Position numbers and translations under genes: made by a program. From Thamnidium elegans (lineage: Eukaryota > Mucoromycota > Mucoromycetes > Mucorales > Mucoraceae): a DNA stretch of 64,000 nt. The stretch spans positions 186,001-250,000 of the forward strand of contig JAIXMG010000002.1 in NCBI GenBank assembly GCA_025201345.1, given 5' to 3'. Every line of letters begins with the position of its first letter. The first letter of the stretch is position 1. The notes under the pieces were generated by a model that made no database searches, was not told where the DNA came from, and was given only the letters and a program-made list of their open reading frames with translations. Below, piece by piece: positions 43,850 through 54,499 of the stretch.

Positions 43850-46435
43850 GATTTAAAAAGCATGTTTATAATGGGCGTTTTATTATAACAATTAAAATGA
43901 TTTGAAGTTTAGAATGGCTAGATAAGGCCATAAAGGTCACTAATAAGAACTTGAATACAGGCATAATCAATTCCACTAGATAAGTTTTCTTCTGTCGTCA
44001 TTCTCTAAGTATTATCCAATACAAAGTAACTTTTTTTTTTTATCTGTATCCCTAAGAGATTCGTTTATATTACTTTTCCACTGGCCTCTACATCTTGAAG
44101 TCTTGATTCAGCTGAAAACTAATATCCTGGTGCTCACAAACCGTAAATGGGTTTTATGTATTTTATAATAGAGTTAGTATATAAATTATGCTGTCAAAAA
44201 GTATTACATTCATGGGAATTGTATTAACTTTTTAACTTGCGCAACGTAAACAAATCATGCAAAAAAAGGGAAAGTGGTACAAATTAGGCATACTTTTCCT
44301 TTTTTTTTTTGCTTTCTTCAGCTTTATCCGCTTACTTTTATTTCTCGGTACATCCTTCAATAGCATTATTTGGATATAAGAAGAGGTGATACTACTAGAG
44401 TAAGTATATATAAAAAGGAACAAGTGAAAGTGTTGGCAGTTAAATATTAAAAAAAAATTATGCAGATTTGTTTACTTCACATCTACACTTTCGGTTATCG
44501 ATTTCCAATCATTTATGTATAAACAAAAATGACCTAGAGGAAAGCATGCTTTTTATTAGACTTTTTTTTTTCACACAAATATTATCTATATCCCAAGTAA
44601 TACTTTTGGCTTTTTTGTAAAGGAGAATATACGAGAAATATAATTTGTAACTACACCCATTTAATCATACCAGTTTTCCCTAGCGACAAATTGATGTATC
44701 TTTTTATTCTATGAAAAAAAAAAGAGTCCTTTGTTTACATGAACATTTATGGAAGTAACTAATTAATTGATCACATGAAAAAAAAAATTGAGAAAAAAAA
44801 AAGAACGTACTGGAACACGTACTTTTCTATATAAAGAGGATTTTTTCAGTCTTTTTTCATTCCTTACTCTCAAAAAAAATCCTACCACTGCTTCAAAATA
44901 ATCTGGTTGCTCTAAATGGTTGGTCCTCTTCTCTCCTATAAAGCCTTGGTTTACTCTGCTTATATCATCTCTTGAGAAATACGTGAACTTTTTAGGTATG
45001 CTACTTTTCTTTTTTTTTTTTTAAAAAAAAATCCCTTTCTCTAATACTTTCCTAGTTACTAAATGTAAAAAAAATGTTACCTTGTGGCGTACGGTCTCTC
45101 TTATTCTATACCTATGGCGTTTTCAAGTAAAAGATGTTGGCTCTGCCGTTTTGATGATGATGTCTGAAAGCACTCTGGCGACTAGGATGGTCATCACCGG
45201 TCCAGTCCTTTTTTTTAAAAAGAAAAAGATTGGATTATAAGCGTACTTGGTCCTCGACTAGCTTGGTTTTCAAGGGAAGGATATTCTCCTCTGTCTTTAG
45301 CCTATCTTTGAGACTGTCTGAAAAAAAAAACTAGTCTGCTATCAAGCGGAATCTCAAGCACCTTCAATGATAATCTTATGCTTCACACTTAACACAAAAA
45401 ATAAAAATCCCTTTCCTCTTTTAATAAATTTAAGCCGTACATTACAAAGTACCTGTTATTTTTTCTTACAAAACAAAATAAAACGCTATTCTCTTCTGTA
45501 AATATGATCAATAGGGTTCACAATTGAAACAAAAACTCTGGTGTGAGAATATAACAGTTCGATAGCATAACGTATACATATATTACCATTAGTGAGGATA
45601 GTTGGCCTTCAATCTGCTCTCTACAGTCGAATATGAGTTAGAATAGCGGAAACGCGGATCAAACTGGTTGTCAAGGTGCCGAATTGTCAGTGCAATAACT
45701 TGTAAACCTTAAATCACTTCTCTCTCTTTATCCCCTTTTTATTAACTATCGTCGTATTATTTCTTCCTTCACTTTGGAATAAAAAGTTGCGATATTAAAC
45801 ATACTATTATGTAATTAAAATTTTGGCAGGGCATTTTTTGCACGCGCGAAAAAAAAAGACTACGTCACTTTTTTTTTTCCCTAAATAGTGTAAACTAACA
45901 ATATTTTAACCTCATGTCCTCTAATCTCTACTACATGTACAATATACATTGCTGTTTTCTCTTAAACTCGACTAGTCAATACTGCCTAATATTGTTCAAG
46001 ACGATATTTTGAAACTAAAAATTCAGTTGGGTGGCGGGGTATTGTAAATAGTTTATTGTGTTACTATTATTTCTTATTGGGCACAAACAACGATCGTCTT
46101 TTTATATGCAGCTTTAGGCTGTCAGGTACAAATGTAAGTATACATAAACACTATATAAAAACACTCAACCAAACTCTGTTTTGGGTTTCTTCACTTCTTG
46201 TTTACTTACTTTGATTAACTTTAATGTTGATCATTTTGAAGGATTAAGCATCTGAAGGTTTTTTTTCTGTAATGAAAAAAAAAAAAGAACCAAACCATGA
46301 GTACAATGAGCTAAAAAAAAAGCTCTTTAGTTTCCTGAACTAATAATTATAATAGCTTTTTTAGATGCTTCTTCCTGGTGCTATATACTTTGCATGGTGG
46401 TGATTGTTCCTCAAGAATACTGGTAACTCTGGGTA
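43850..46435. other. Long gene-free stretch
   Basis: About 2.6 kb with no convincing ORF. It is slightly richer in GC near 45.1-45.3 kb (CTCTGGCGACTAGGATGGTC). A C/D-box-like string (TGATGATGATGTCTGA, ~45153) was noted but not accepted as an RNA gene. Confidence 0.4.
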
Positions 46436-48530
46436 CTGATACTCCCCCCCCCCCATTTTCCACTTGGTGTCTCTCAAAAGTACATGTACTTGTTGTAATT
46501 ATGGCTTACCAAATGGTTACCTTATGAAGATGTGTCAAAGGCGGCGATTGCGAAACGTGGCGCCGGAAGTAACACAGTTATTTCTTAATTCCGCTTTAAA
46601 GGGACGGTTCAAGACGTATTAGTTGGTGGCTATATGTGTAGCCTATTGCTCACTGTTAGAACTTTCACTTTTAACTATTACACCTATAGTGACACTAATT
46701 TAAACGATCCTTTTACCTTACCTTATTGATCCGCTTCATATCGTAATCATGGTAAACCACTTTATAATAAGCTTGTCTTTGAAAAACCTCAAGTTGATCA
46801 TGTCGGTTTATTTCTCAACGGTGATTGACGTATGGTACAAGACTTAAGGCAACTCCGGGTACAGAAAAAAAAATCCCATCTTCCACTTGGTGTCTCTCAA
46901 AAGCACATGTACTTGTTGTAATCACAGCTTACCAAATGGTTATCTTATGAAGATGTGCCAAGAGCGGCGATTGCGAAAAGTGGCGCCGGAAGTAACTGTA
47001 TTACTTCCTAATCCCGCTTTAAAGGGACGGTTCAAGACGTATGATTTGGTGCGCTATCTGTGTAAATTATAATACCCTCTGTTAGGACTACCACTTCTAA
47101 CTATTACACCTATAGTGGCACTAATTCAAACGACCCTTTTACCTTACCTTATTGTCCAGCTTCACATGTTAACCATGATAAGCCACTTTATAATAAGTTT
47201 GTCATTTGAAAAACTTCAGGTTGATTTGGCTTTTTTTTCCCCTTGGCAACGTGGTAGTCCAACTCCATTTGGTTAATCTGTCAAAGAGGTATTATTATCA
47301 TTTTATGAATACTTGGTGGTTATATTTGGGTGCGGTATACCGACAAACAGTTGTCCAAAGCATGAAGTGATCAGTATAAGAATATTATATTTGGTTGATA
47401 GCTCTTTTGGATGTATTTTTTTGGTACTAGAAGGTTAGCATGAATTAAAGTATAAAAGGGAATACCAGGAGCTGATCCCATTAATTTCTATACTTATATA
47501 GCTTGCCGTGCTCTCTTTATTTTTATGCTGGTGGTGATGGTCTTTCGAAGCAAGTCTTTTATGCGAAGTATAGAATATATTGTCAATTATTAACTCTTGG
47601 GGTCACTAAAAACAAAAACTGCACTCTACTTGGTGTCTTTCAAAGCTACAAATTGGTTATAATGATTTGCCAAATAATTACCATGTTACTAAGACTTCTT
47701 AACTAGGGATACTGTCGCGGCTGGAAATATTACTTTCTTCTATCCCCTAATGGTACTTCGATGTGTTAGTATAGCTACTATGAGAGACTGTAAAGGAATT
47801 TTACGGCTGGGAATCATACCTCCTTCTATCCTCATACCAGAACTAGTTCTCACGGGTTAATATAGTGATCATAAGATGAAGATTTGTAATGGGTTTGTGA
47901 TTTTAAAAAACTACAGGTTGATAGTTATTACAGTTTTTTTTTATTCTTTTAACGACAGAGTTCATCTTCATCTCGTTAACCAGTCAGAGTGTTATTTTTT
48001 TTTTTTTTGGGAAAGGTAAAAATTAAGTTTCGCGTACTGTTTTAACAATATGACAGACAGCTAATGTAATTATAATAACTAGTAGTTACATAATTTTTAG
48101 GCATCGTATGTCGCATAGCTTGCAAGATTATTGGTGATCCTTAACTCTGGTTCGTGAAAAAAAAAAAGGTTCCACTTTGTGTCTTCAAAGTACAGGTTTG
48201 TTGTAATGGGTTTATCGGGTAGGTTACTTTATGGTGGCATGTTGACCACGGAGGAAAGCTGAAGCGATCCCCTTCTTCTATCCTCTAAATAGCATGACTG
48301 AAGACGTATTAATTGGGTTTCCTATGGGTGAGTGCAATTTCATTGCTGCTGGAATTTTCACTTTCAATTATCCTCATAGCAAAATCTACTTAAAGGTGCT
48401 AGAGATAACGCTTGTTATCCCTTTCGTTGTATTATTTTGCAAAGATCCATATCGTAACCACGAGATAAACACTTGTAGTTTTTCGTCCCTTCTTTTGATG
48501 CTAGAAGGTAAGCTAATTGGTTTGTCTTGA
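46436..48530 (+). repeat. Decayed tandem array of an unidentified repeat unit (four copies)
   Basis: Unit A (~46455-46810) and unit B (~46878-47220) share CACTTGGTGTCTCTCAAAAG, GGCGGCGATTGCGAAA, TTTAAAGGGACGGTTCAAGA and CACTTTATAATAAG, at roughly 80-85% identity. Units C (~47630-47930) and D (~48170-48510) keep CTTGGTGTC-, ACAGGTT- and AGACGTATT-like landmarks only. In one frame A and B encode like strings (TKWLPYEDVSKAAIAKRGAG; GTVQDVLVGGYMC; FNYYTYSDTNLNDPFTLPY; KPLYNKLVFEK) broken by stops. Unit D gives MTEDVLIGFPMGECNFIAAG and IFTFNY. The ancestor looks protein-coding, perhaps with an intron ending near TTTAAAG. Family not recognised. Confidence 0.55.
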
Positions 48531-49487
48531 AAAGAAGAGAAAAGAAAAAGCTAAATGCAATATATTTTATCGTTTAGGTGCTGAATTATTATTAGGATGG
48601 ACGTATTTGCAAGTATTAGACAAAGAAAAGGAGTATCAAGAGCTGCGATTTTTTTCCTTTTTTTTCTTAGTGAAAAAGAAAAAAAAGGGGGCCTGTAAAA
48701 ACGGCACTACTAAGGCTGCCGGTGTTGTTTTCTTTCGCACCTGACAGCGATCATGGCTTTCCATGACACTCTAAACCAATAATTTGTATAATGTTGTCAT
48801 TTCTAGTGTGACAATATATATACATATATATACTTTTGGGTGGGGAAACTCTAGCCTCTTTTTTTTTATTTATAAAAAAAGGGGGGAGGGAACTCTGCTC
48901 TTTTTATATAAAAAAAATAGGTTGGTTTGTGCTGGTTATTAAAAAAAAATCTTGATGCGTCTATCTTTTCAAAAAAATTAAGAGCACATGGCGAGTTCTG
49001 CAATATTTGTTTGGTTCTTTTAAAAAAAAAAGAAGGGTGTTAAGGGCGCGGAGTAAAAGTAATAACTAAATATGTATGGATTGTTACACTTGAGAAAAAA
49101 AGGTAGAACATGATAGATTTTTTTTTTATAGCGGCAATAATAATAGAGTTTAGTACCTTTAAGGTAAATATTCCTTTTTAATAATAAAAAGAAGCCACGG
49201 AAGAGGCAACGTGATCAATAATAAAAAAAGAAGATGGCAATTCTCAAAAAGATGGAAAGTCTAAATGGGGCAACAAAGATCATATAAGGGAAGCGGGCAA
49301 CAGATCGCCCACTCACACTGAAGAAAAAAAAAAGCTAGGGTGGAGTGTAAAATAAATACAAATTCAATAGGCGTCATCATCAAAAAAAAAGTTGGAAAAT
49401 AAAACCATTTTTGTCATCTAATCGTTTTTTTTTTTTATTACTTTTTCTTTTTATATATCTTTTTTTAAAAAAAATAAATAAAAAAAA
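48531..49487. other. Intergenic, promoter side of the transcription-factor-like gene
   Basis: A-, T- and G-runs; no gene recognised. The 75-codon ORF at 48517-48744 is Lys/Phe low complexity. Confidence 0.45.
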
Positions 49488-51932
49488 ATGTACTTGTTTG
49501 ATACCAATCGAAAATCTTGTAAAGATACCAATAAACCTAAACGAAGCAAGTCTAAAAAATTAGTTAATACAGCGGAAGCAAAAGCAGCAGCTAAAGCGAA
49601 AAAAATACAACAAGATGATATGGATGCTTTACAAATTACATTTTATGAAATTGAATCATGGATCGAAAAGACAGCACCAGTACTATCTCGAATGACAAAC
49701 GAGTTGGATAGAGCTTCACGACACTTTGATAAACAAAAGAAACCAGCTTTAATAGATAATCGAAAATCGTTTATTCAATCTTTACCGGATTATTCTACCA
49801 GTACAACAACGACGAATGATCTAGCAACAGAATTATCAACACATGGACAACAAGGTATACTTTCTTCGATGCAGTGGACACTTTCATTTCAACCGGGAAA
49901 CTCTATGAGATTAGAAACCAACATTAATTCAGTTGAACAATTAATCGATGCAGTACAAAAAATTCAATTAATTACAGAATCCGCAGAAAACTCAACAAGT
50001 CCCCCAGGTACTACATCAACCATGTCTGTACCTGACTTATTTAACGAAGATGATGAAGAATCAGAGTACACTACGTTTTCTTCTTCTTCTTCTTCTCTTT
50101 CATCTGTCATTGTCGATCCGTCAATTGAATACTGGGATATTGCCATGTATAGAAGACCCAACACATGCTCAGAAAAATACAAACATCGTGATATGAACCT
50201 TAGTGTGCTTACGGAAGATGTTTCACCTACTGTTTTATCGTATATTTGTCAAACTTATTGGGATTGTCTTCATCCTAAATTCTCGGCAGATTGGTCTACG
50301 TTTTGGGATAGATCGGGTGACCCAGATCGAAATCAAGTTTGTATCGATTCTGGGTTAGCTATTATTTTTTTACATATTATTAGACACAATAAGAATGCTT
50401 CGATTAATGCACATGCTATTGCCTATTTTTATTATGGACGTGCAAGAGAAGCCTTGATGGATTATTTTGACTCTCCTGATGTTACGACAATTGAAACTTT
50501 ACTCAACTTGTCCATGTTTTGTGTACTCAATAAACGTCACTCACAATCTCGTATCTATATTGGACTTGCGTATCGCATGACAATTCAACTTAACATTCAT
50601 AAAATGTCAACGTTATTACCTACCAGTCGATTAGAACAAAAGAAATATATTAAACTATACATGGTGTTATTCTATAATGATCTTTCAATATCAGTTTATT
50701 CTGGAGAACCACCTTTGATCGATGATACAGTATCTGATATTGATTTCTATAATTTACTCACACTCAATAAACAGCTTGTGGAACATGAAGAAGCGAATTA
50801 TGACGATAAGACAATCGCAAAGGAATCGTTTTATGTTCATCTATTAGAATTGGAAAAGATTGGAAAACGTATCCAGTTATTAACACGAGATTATCAACGA
50901 CAGAATTTACAGCACCATCATTCGGGTACTTTACCGTTACGCTGGGTGAAAAAAGTGCAAGAGCTGGAGATTGCGTTAGCGAGTTGGTTTGAACGGTTAC
51001 CAATCATGTATCGTGTAGACCCGAAGCCTACGCGACTGTTCCCCGAACTTTATAAAAAGAAACATGATCATCATGCAACGATTGATGCGCTAATGTTACG
51101 AGAACAATCTGGATTATTGTTAATGATACAGTATCAAACGCAATGGATTCAATTGCATAAAACGTTTTTATCGCCAAATATCAATAATTTTGATACACCT
51201 GCGTCTTGTGGAGATGACGATTCTTCGCCTCCTTCGCCGTTAGCAACAACGCCTTACAGAACCAATCGATCGTATCATATATGTAACGATGCAGCTAATC
51301 GTATTGTGATCATGTCAGAAATCATTACGGACAGGTTTGACTGGTGTGTGTGCCAAGAATTTATTAGTTGTGTATATCAAGCGTCCACGGTGTTTTGTAA
51401 AAGTGTAATTCATAAAGATAATGGACAAACGGCATCAAAAGCAATGATTCAGCGGATTACATCTGTATTGGCAGCAAGTAAAATCAACTACCAAGGGTTG
51501 CCGGATGATTTAACGGCATGTTTAAACGAGTTTTTGGCAGAGAATGATATTTTGACGAGTGAAAAGGAGAAAAAGGGAGAAGATACGATTGAAATGTTGG
51601 ATCAGTTGTTTGCAAATGAGTCTTGGAGGTTGCATACAGTTGTGTATAATGATAAGATGTTTAATTCGCCTCATATGTATAAACAATGTTTGGCTCAGCA
51701 GTTGAGTAAACCTCCTTTGACGTTGAATCGTGGGCCGCCTTCTGAAGCTATGTTTTCTATCAAGATACAGAACCCCGGTGCTGTACCGATGGATATTGAA
51801 CCCAGTCATAAAAACTGGAGGTAAGTTTCTCATGTATTTAGTTGGGTTGTTGTTGATATTAATTCGTTTTTTTGTTTTGTTTTTTTTAGATGTAAATTCT
51901 CTTCTTCTAATATTTCGCATCGTATTATGTAG
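49488..51932 (+). CDS. Fungal-specific transcription factor domain protein lacking a visible Zn2Cys6 cluster
   Basis: Exons 49488-51820 and 51890-51932 give 791 aa. The middle part matches the fungal-specific transcription factor (MHR, PF04082-type) domain: HPKFSADWSTFWDRSGD, YFYYGRAREALMDY, TIETLLNLSMFCVLNKR, RIYIGLAYRMTIQLNIHKM, LEQKKYIKLYMVLFYNDLSI and YSGEPPLIDDTVSDIDF. The N-terminus (MYLFDTNRKSCKDTNKPKRSKSKK shortened: MYLFDTN, then a basic patch) has a single Cys instead of the CxxC..C..CxxC..C cluster normally just before such a segment. No intron acceptor lies between the T-rich 5' region and the ATG. Either the cluster is in an exon I could not see or it has been lost. A poly-Ser stretch and acidic linker precede the MHR. 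Confidence 0.75.
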
Positions 51933-52189
51933 TTATTTTTTGTATTGTTTATTTATTTATTTCTCTCTTTTTTGTATATATATATATCACATTCTAGTAT
52001 ACAATGTTACTTTTCTTAATAAAGACTAGATATTGTATCATCCCACCTCACTAAAAAAAAAATTAGGTTAACTGATGATGTACAAGTTGTTACTGAATCT
52101 TACAAGAAAAATCCCGACACCGTCACGTTATGAAAGCCCTTTTTTTTTCGAAAAATTTTCTTTCTTTTTTGACGTTTTAACACAAAAAA

Positions 52190-53389
52190 ATGAGTGCAGT
52201 ACAAGAACAAGAGACAAAGAAACAAAAGTTAGAACAGGAGCAAGAAGCTGCTCAAGAAACTGTCCAAGAAACTGTTGAAGAAATTGAACAAGAGGAAGAG
52301 GAAGAGGGATACACCGAAGAAGACTTAAAGTTGGGTCATGAACTTATTGCTGCAGTCATTGCTAATGATCTCGTAAGGACCCCCCCCCTCTTGTTTACAA
52401 TAAAACCGAATAAACTAACGTTTTTTTATATTAAGGAAAAAGCCAAGGCACTCTTAGAGCAAGACGCCGATCTTTGTTTTAATGGAGACGATCTTGGACG
52501 CACACCACTTCACCACGCAGCTGAACACGGTCATTTGGATATGGTCAACTGGCTTATATCCGAAAAACATCCTTACAACTTGACAGATAAGAACGAAGTA
52601 ACAGCTGGTGAACTTGCTTTAAAGAACAACCACGAGCAAGTATACAAAGTACTCGTAGACCATGGCGTTCGTATCGAACTTTTGATTCGTGCTATGAAAA
52701 AGGTGTTTGGTGACGAAGGAGACGACGAGAACGCTATTGCTAACGAAGCATATCTTTCACAAAAGTTACATTATGATGATAACAAATTAATGGACGAGAA
52801 TAACGATGCAGTAATGATGGGTTGGGAAGGACCCTTGATGGTTGAACACGCTAAAGTGATGTGTCCTAAAGAAGGATTAAATGTGATCAATGTTGGATTT
52901 GGGTTAGGGTTAATTGATAGTGAATTGCAAAAGTATAAACCCAAGAACCATTATATTATTGAAGCTCATCCTGATGTGTATGCTCATATGTTGGAGTTAG
53001 GTTGGGATAAGAAAGAAGGTGTTAAGATCTTGTTTGGGCGCTGGCAAGATATGGTACCTACGATTGATATTCAATTTGATGGCGTGTTTTTTGATACCTA
53101 TGGTGAATTCTATGATGATTTAAAGGCGTTCCATGAATGCGTACCCAAGATGCTTCATGAAAATGGTGTTTATACTTGGTTTAACGGACTTGGAGCTACA
53201 AATCAATTCTTTCAAGATATTTATTGCGAAGTGTCCGAAATTGATTTACGTGAGATTGGATTAAGTACAGAGTATATTGAAATGCCTATTTCTACTTGGG
53301 CTGAACAAGGTGTTTGGGATGGTGTTCGTCAAAAGTATTGGGTTTTAGATACATACAAGTTACCTATTTGCAAGTTTTTAAAGCAATAA
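52190..53389 (+). CDS. rmt2: Protein arginine N5-methyltransferase RMT2 (ankyrin + SAM methyltransferase)
   Basis: Delta-N-methylates arginine of ribosomal protein uL11 in yeast. Exons 52190-52372 and 52436-53389 give 378 aa. The intron contains a C8 run and is in frame, so unspliced RNA would read through. Acidic/Gln N-terminus, ankyrin-like repeats (LGRTPLHHAAEHGHLDMVNW, AGELALKNNHEQVYKVLVDH), then the methyltransferase core: MGWEGPLMVEHAKVM, VINVGFGLGLIDSELQ (SAM loop), YIIEAHPDVYAHML, FDGVFFDTYGEFYDD and TWFNGLGATNQFF. The GFG.G.ID and EAHP..Y motifs are shared with RMT2 and GAMT-type enzymes. It ends 105 bp from the convergent ribosomal protein gene. Confidence 0.95.
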   Translation: MSAVQEQETKKQKLEQEQEAAQETVQETVEEIEQEEEEEGYTEEDLKLGHELIAAVIANDLVRTPPLLFTIKPNKLTFFYIKEKAKALLEQDADLCFNGDDLGRTPLHHAAEHGHLDMVNWLISEKHPYNLTDKNEVTAGELALKNNHEQVYKVLVDHGVRIELLIRAMKKVFGDEGDDENAIANEAYLSQKLHYDDNKLMDENNDAVMMGWEGPLMVEHAKVMCPKEGLNVINVGFGLGLIDSELQKYKPKNHYIIEAHPDVYAHMLELGWDKKEGVKILFGRWQDMVPTIDIQFDGVFFDTYGEFYDDLKAFHECVPKMLHENGVYTWFNGLGATNQFFQDIYCEVSEIDLREIGLSTEYIEMPISTWAEQGVWDGVRQKYWVLDTYKLPICKFLKQ

Positions 53390-53494
53390 ATAATAATAAT
53401 AAAAGAAAAGAGAGAAAGTTGTACATATATAAAATATCGTTATTTTTTTTTAATAATGAAAAATTTGGGGATTTATAGTAGATATGTTTTTTGT

Positions 53495-53813
53495 TTAAGC
53501 AATGAGCTCAACAACACCACCGGCAGCCTTGATCTTCTTCTCAGCGAGAGCAGAGACGAAACGAGCACGGACAATGACGGGTTGAGAAATGGTACCCTTA
53601 GCTAAAACCTTACCGTAACCCTATAATAATATTAATTAGTATTTACGAGCCATCATTCATTATTTATATCGATTATTTACCTTTTGGAGAGTATCGATAA
53701 CGGGAACCTTCTCGGTGTTCTTGTACTTTTCACGAACACCTTCACCAGCAAGAGTCCAGATCTTGTCAAGGTTGACAATAGGACGCCAGTTGACGTTGTT
53801 CTTCAAGTGGAAT

Positions 53814-53845
<32 letters not shown>

Positions 53846-54240
53846 ATGGTATTTATCCATATTGATACGATGATGATGTTGACCACCAGCAAGACCACGA
53901 CCACCAGGATGCTTTCTGTGCTTACCGACACGACCGTGACCGGCGGAGACGTGTCCACGCTTCTTTCTGTTATGATGAAGTCTGGTAGGCTATTAAGATT
54001 TTATGTTAGGTCTCTTTTTCGTCAAGGTACACATTGAAATAGAAGAATCGGGATATATATGTCGAATCCACTTTTTTTCGACGTAAAAAAAAAATAAAAA
54101 AAGGACATTCGACTCGTTTTTTTTTTCTTGCTTAATCCATCCATCCATTTTATTTTAATCATTCATCCATATATATCTCTATTCCTCTATTTCTTTTGCT
54201 TTAAATGTTTCCATTTTGTATATATAGGGTCACTCACCAT
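53495..54240 (-). CDS. 60S ribosomal protein uL15 (L27a/L28)
   Basis: Exons 54240-54238, 53989-53681 and 53620-53495 give 145 aa. The first exon is only the ATG codon, followed directly by donor GTGAGT; the second begins [20 protein letters not shown]. Other family motifs: [35 protein letters not shown], and a C-terminal [20 protein letters not shown] ending VVELIA. Length and sequence fit eukaryotic uL15 of the large subunit. The start codon is separated from the rest by a ~250-nt intron with TATATA and T-rich tracts, a position often seen for regulatory introns of ribosomal protein genes. It is divergent from taf5 over 259 bp. Confidence 0.95.
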
Positions 54241-54499
54241 TTCGTTAAAAAAGAGAAAGATTCACACTGTGCGCTACCAGGTGTTTGATAGATCAGCGAA
54301 AAAATATCAATTTCAGCTTCCGGTCCACACCATTCTTCTTCGTGGCTCGGCGACGTCACCTTTAAACGGATCGTTTTTAACCAAATTTTTTACTTTCAAT
54401 AAAAACATAAACGTACTTTTTTTTTTTTTTTTTTTTTTGTCGAATACAACATTACTGTATAAATATATAGACGGTATATACAAAACAGTTATTAGCATC
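54241..54499. promoter_or_regulatory. Divergent promoter region of uL15 and taf5
   Basis: 259 bp between start codons. It contains CTTCGTGGCTCGGCGACGTC (54339-54358), GC-rich against an AT-rich background, with a CRE-like GCGACGTCAC core, and a T21-type run at ~54418-54438. Such core plus poly-T arrangements are usual for fungal ribosomal protein promoters. The factor is not identified. Confidence 0.45.

Noticed and set aside
45150..45210. C/D-box snoRNA-like string (TGATGATGATG next to GTCTGA, then a T-run)
   Set aside because: The C- and D-like boxes are only a few bases apart, no terminal stem was found, and no guide region of normal length exists.
46590..46625. GGTTCAAGAC resembling a tRNA T-loop or B box
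   Set aside because: No cloverleaf, acceptor stem or A box at the right distance; the string is part of the tandem array unit.
51522..51920. 132-aa antisense ORF overlapping the 3' end of the transcription-factor-domain gene
   Set aside because: Shadow of the real gene; the real last exon and its splice site explain the region.
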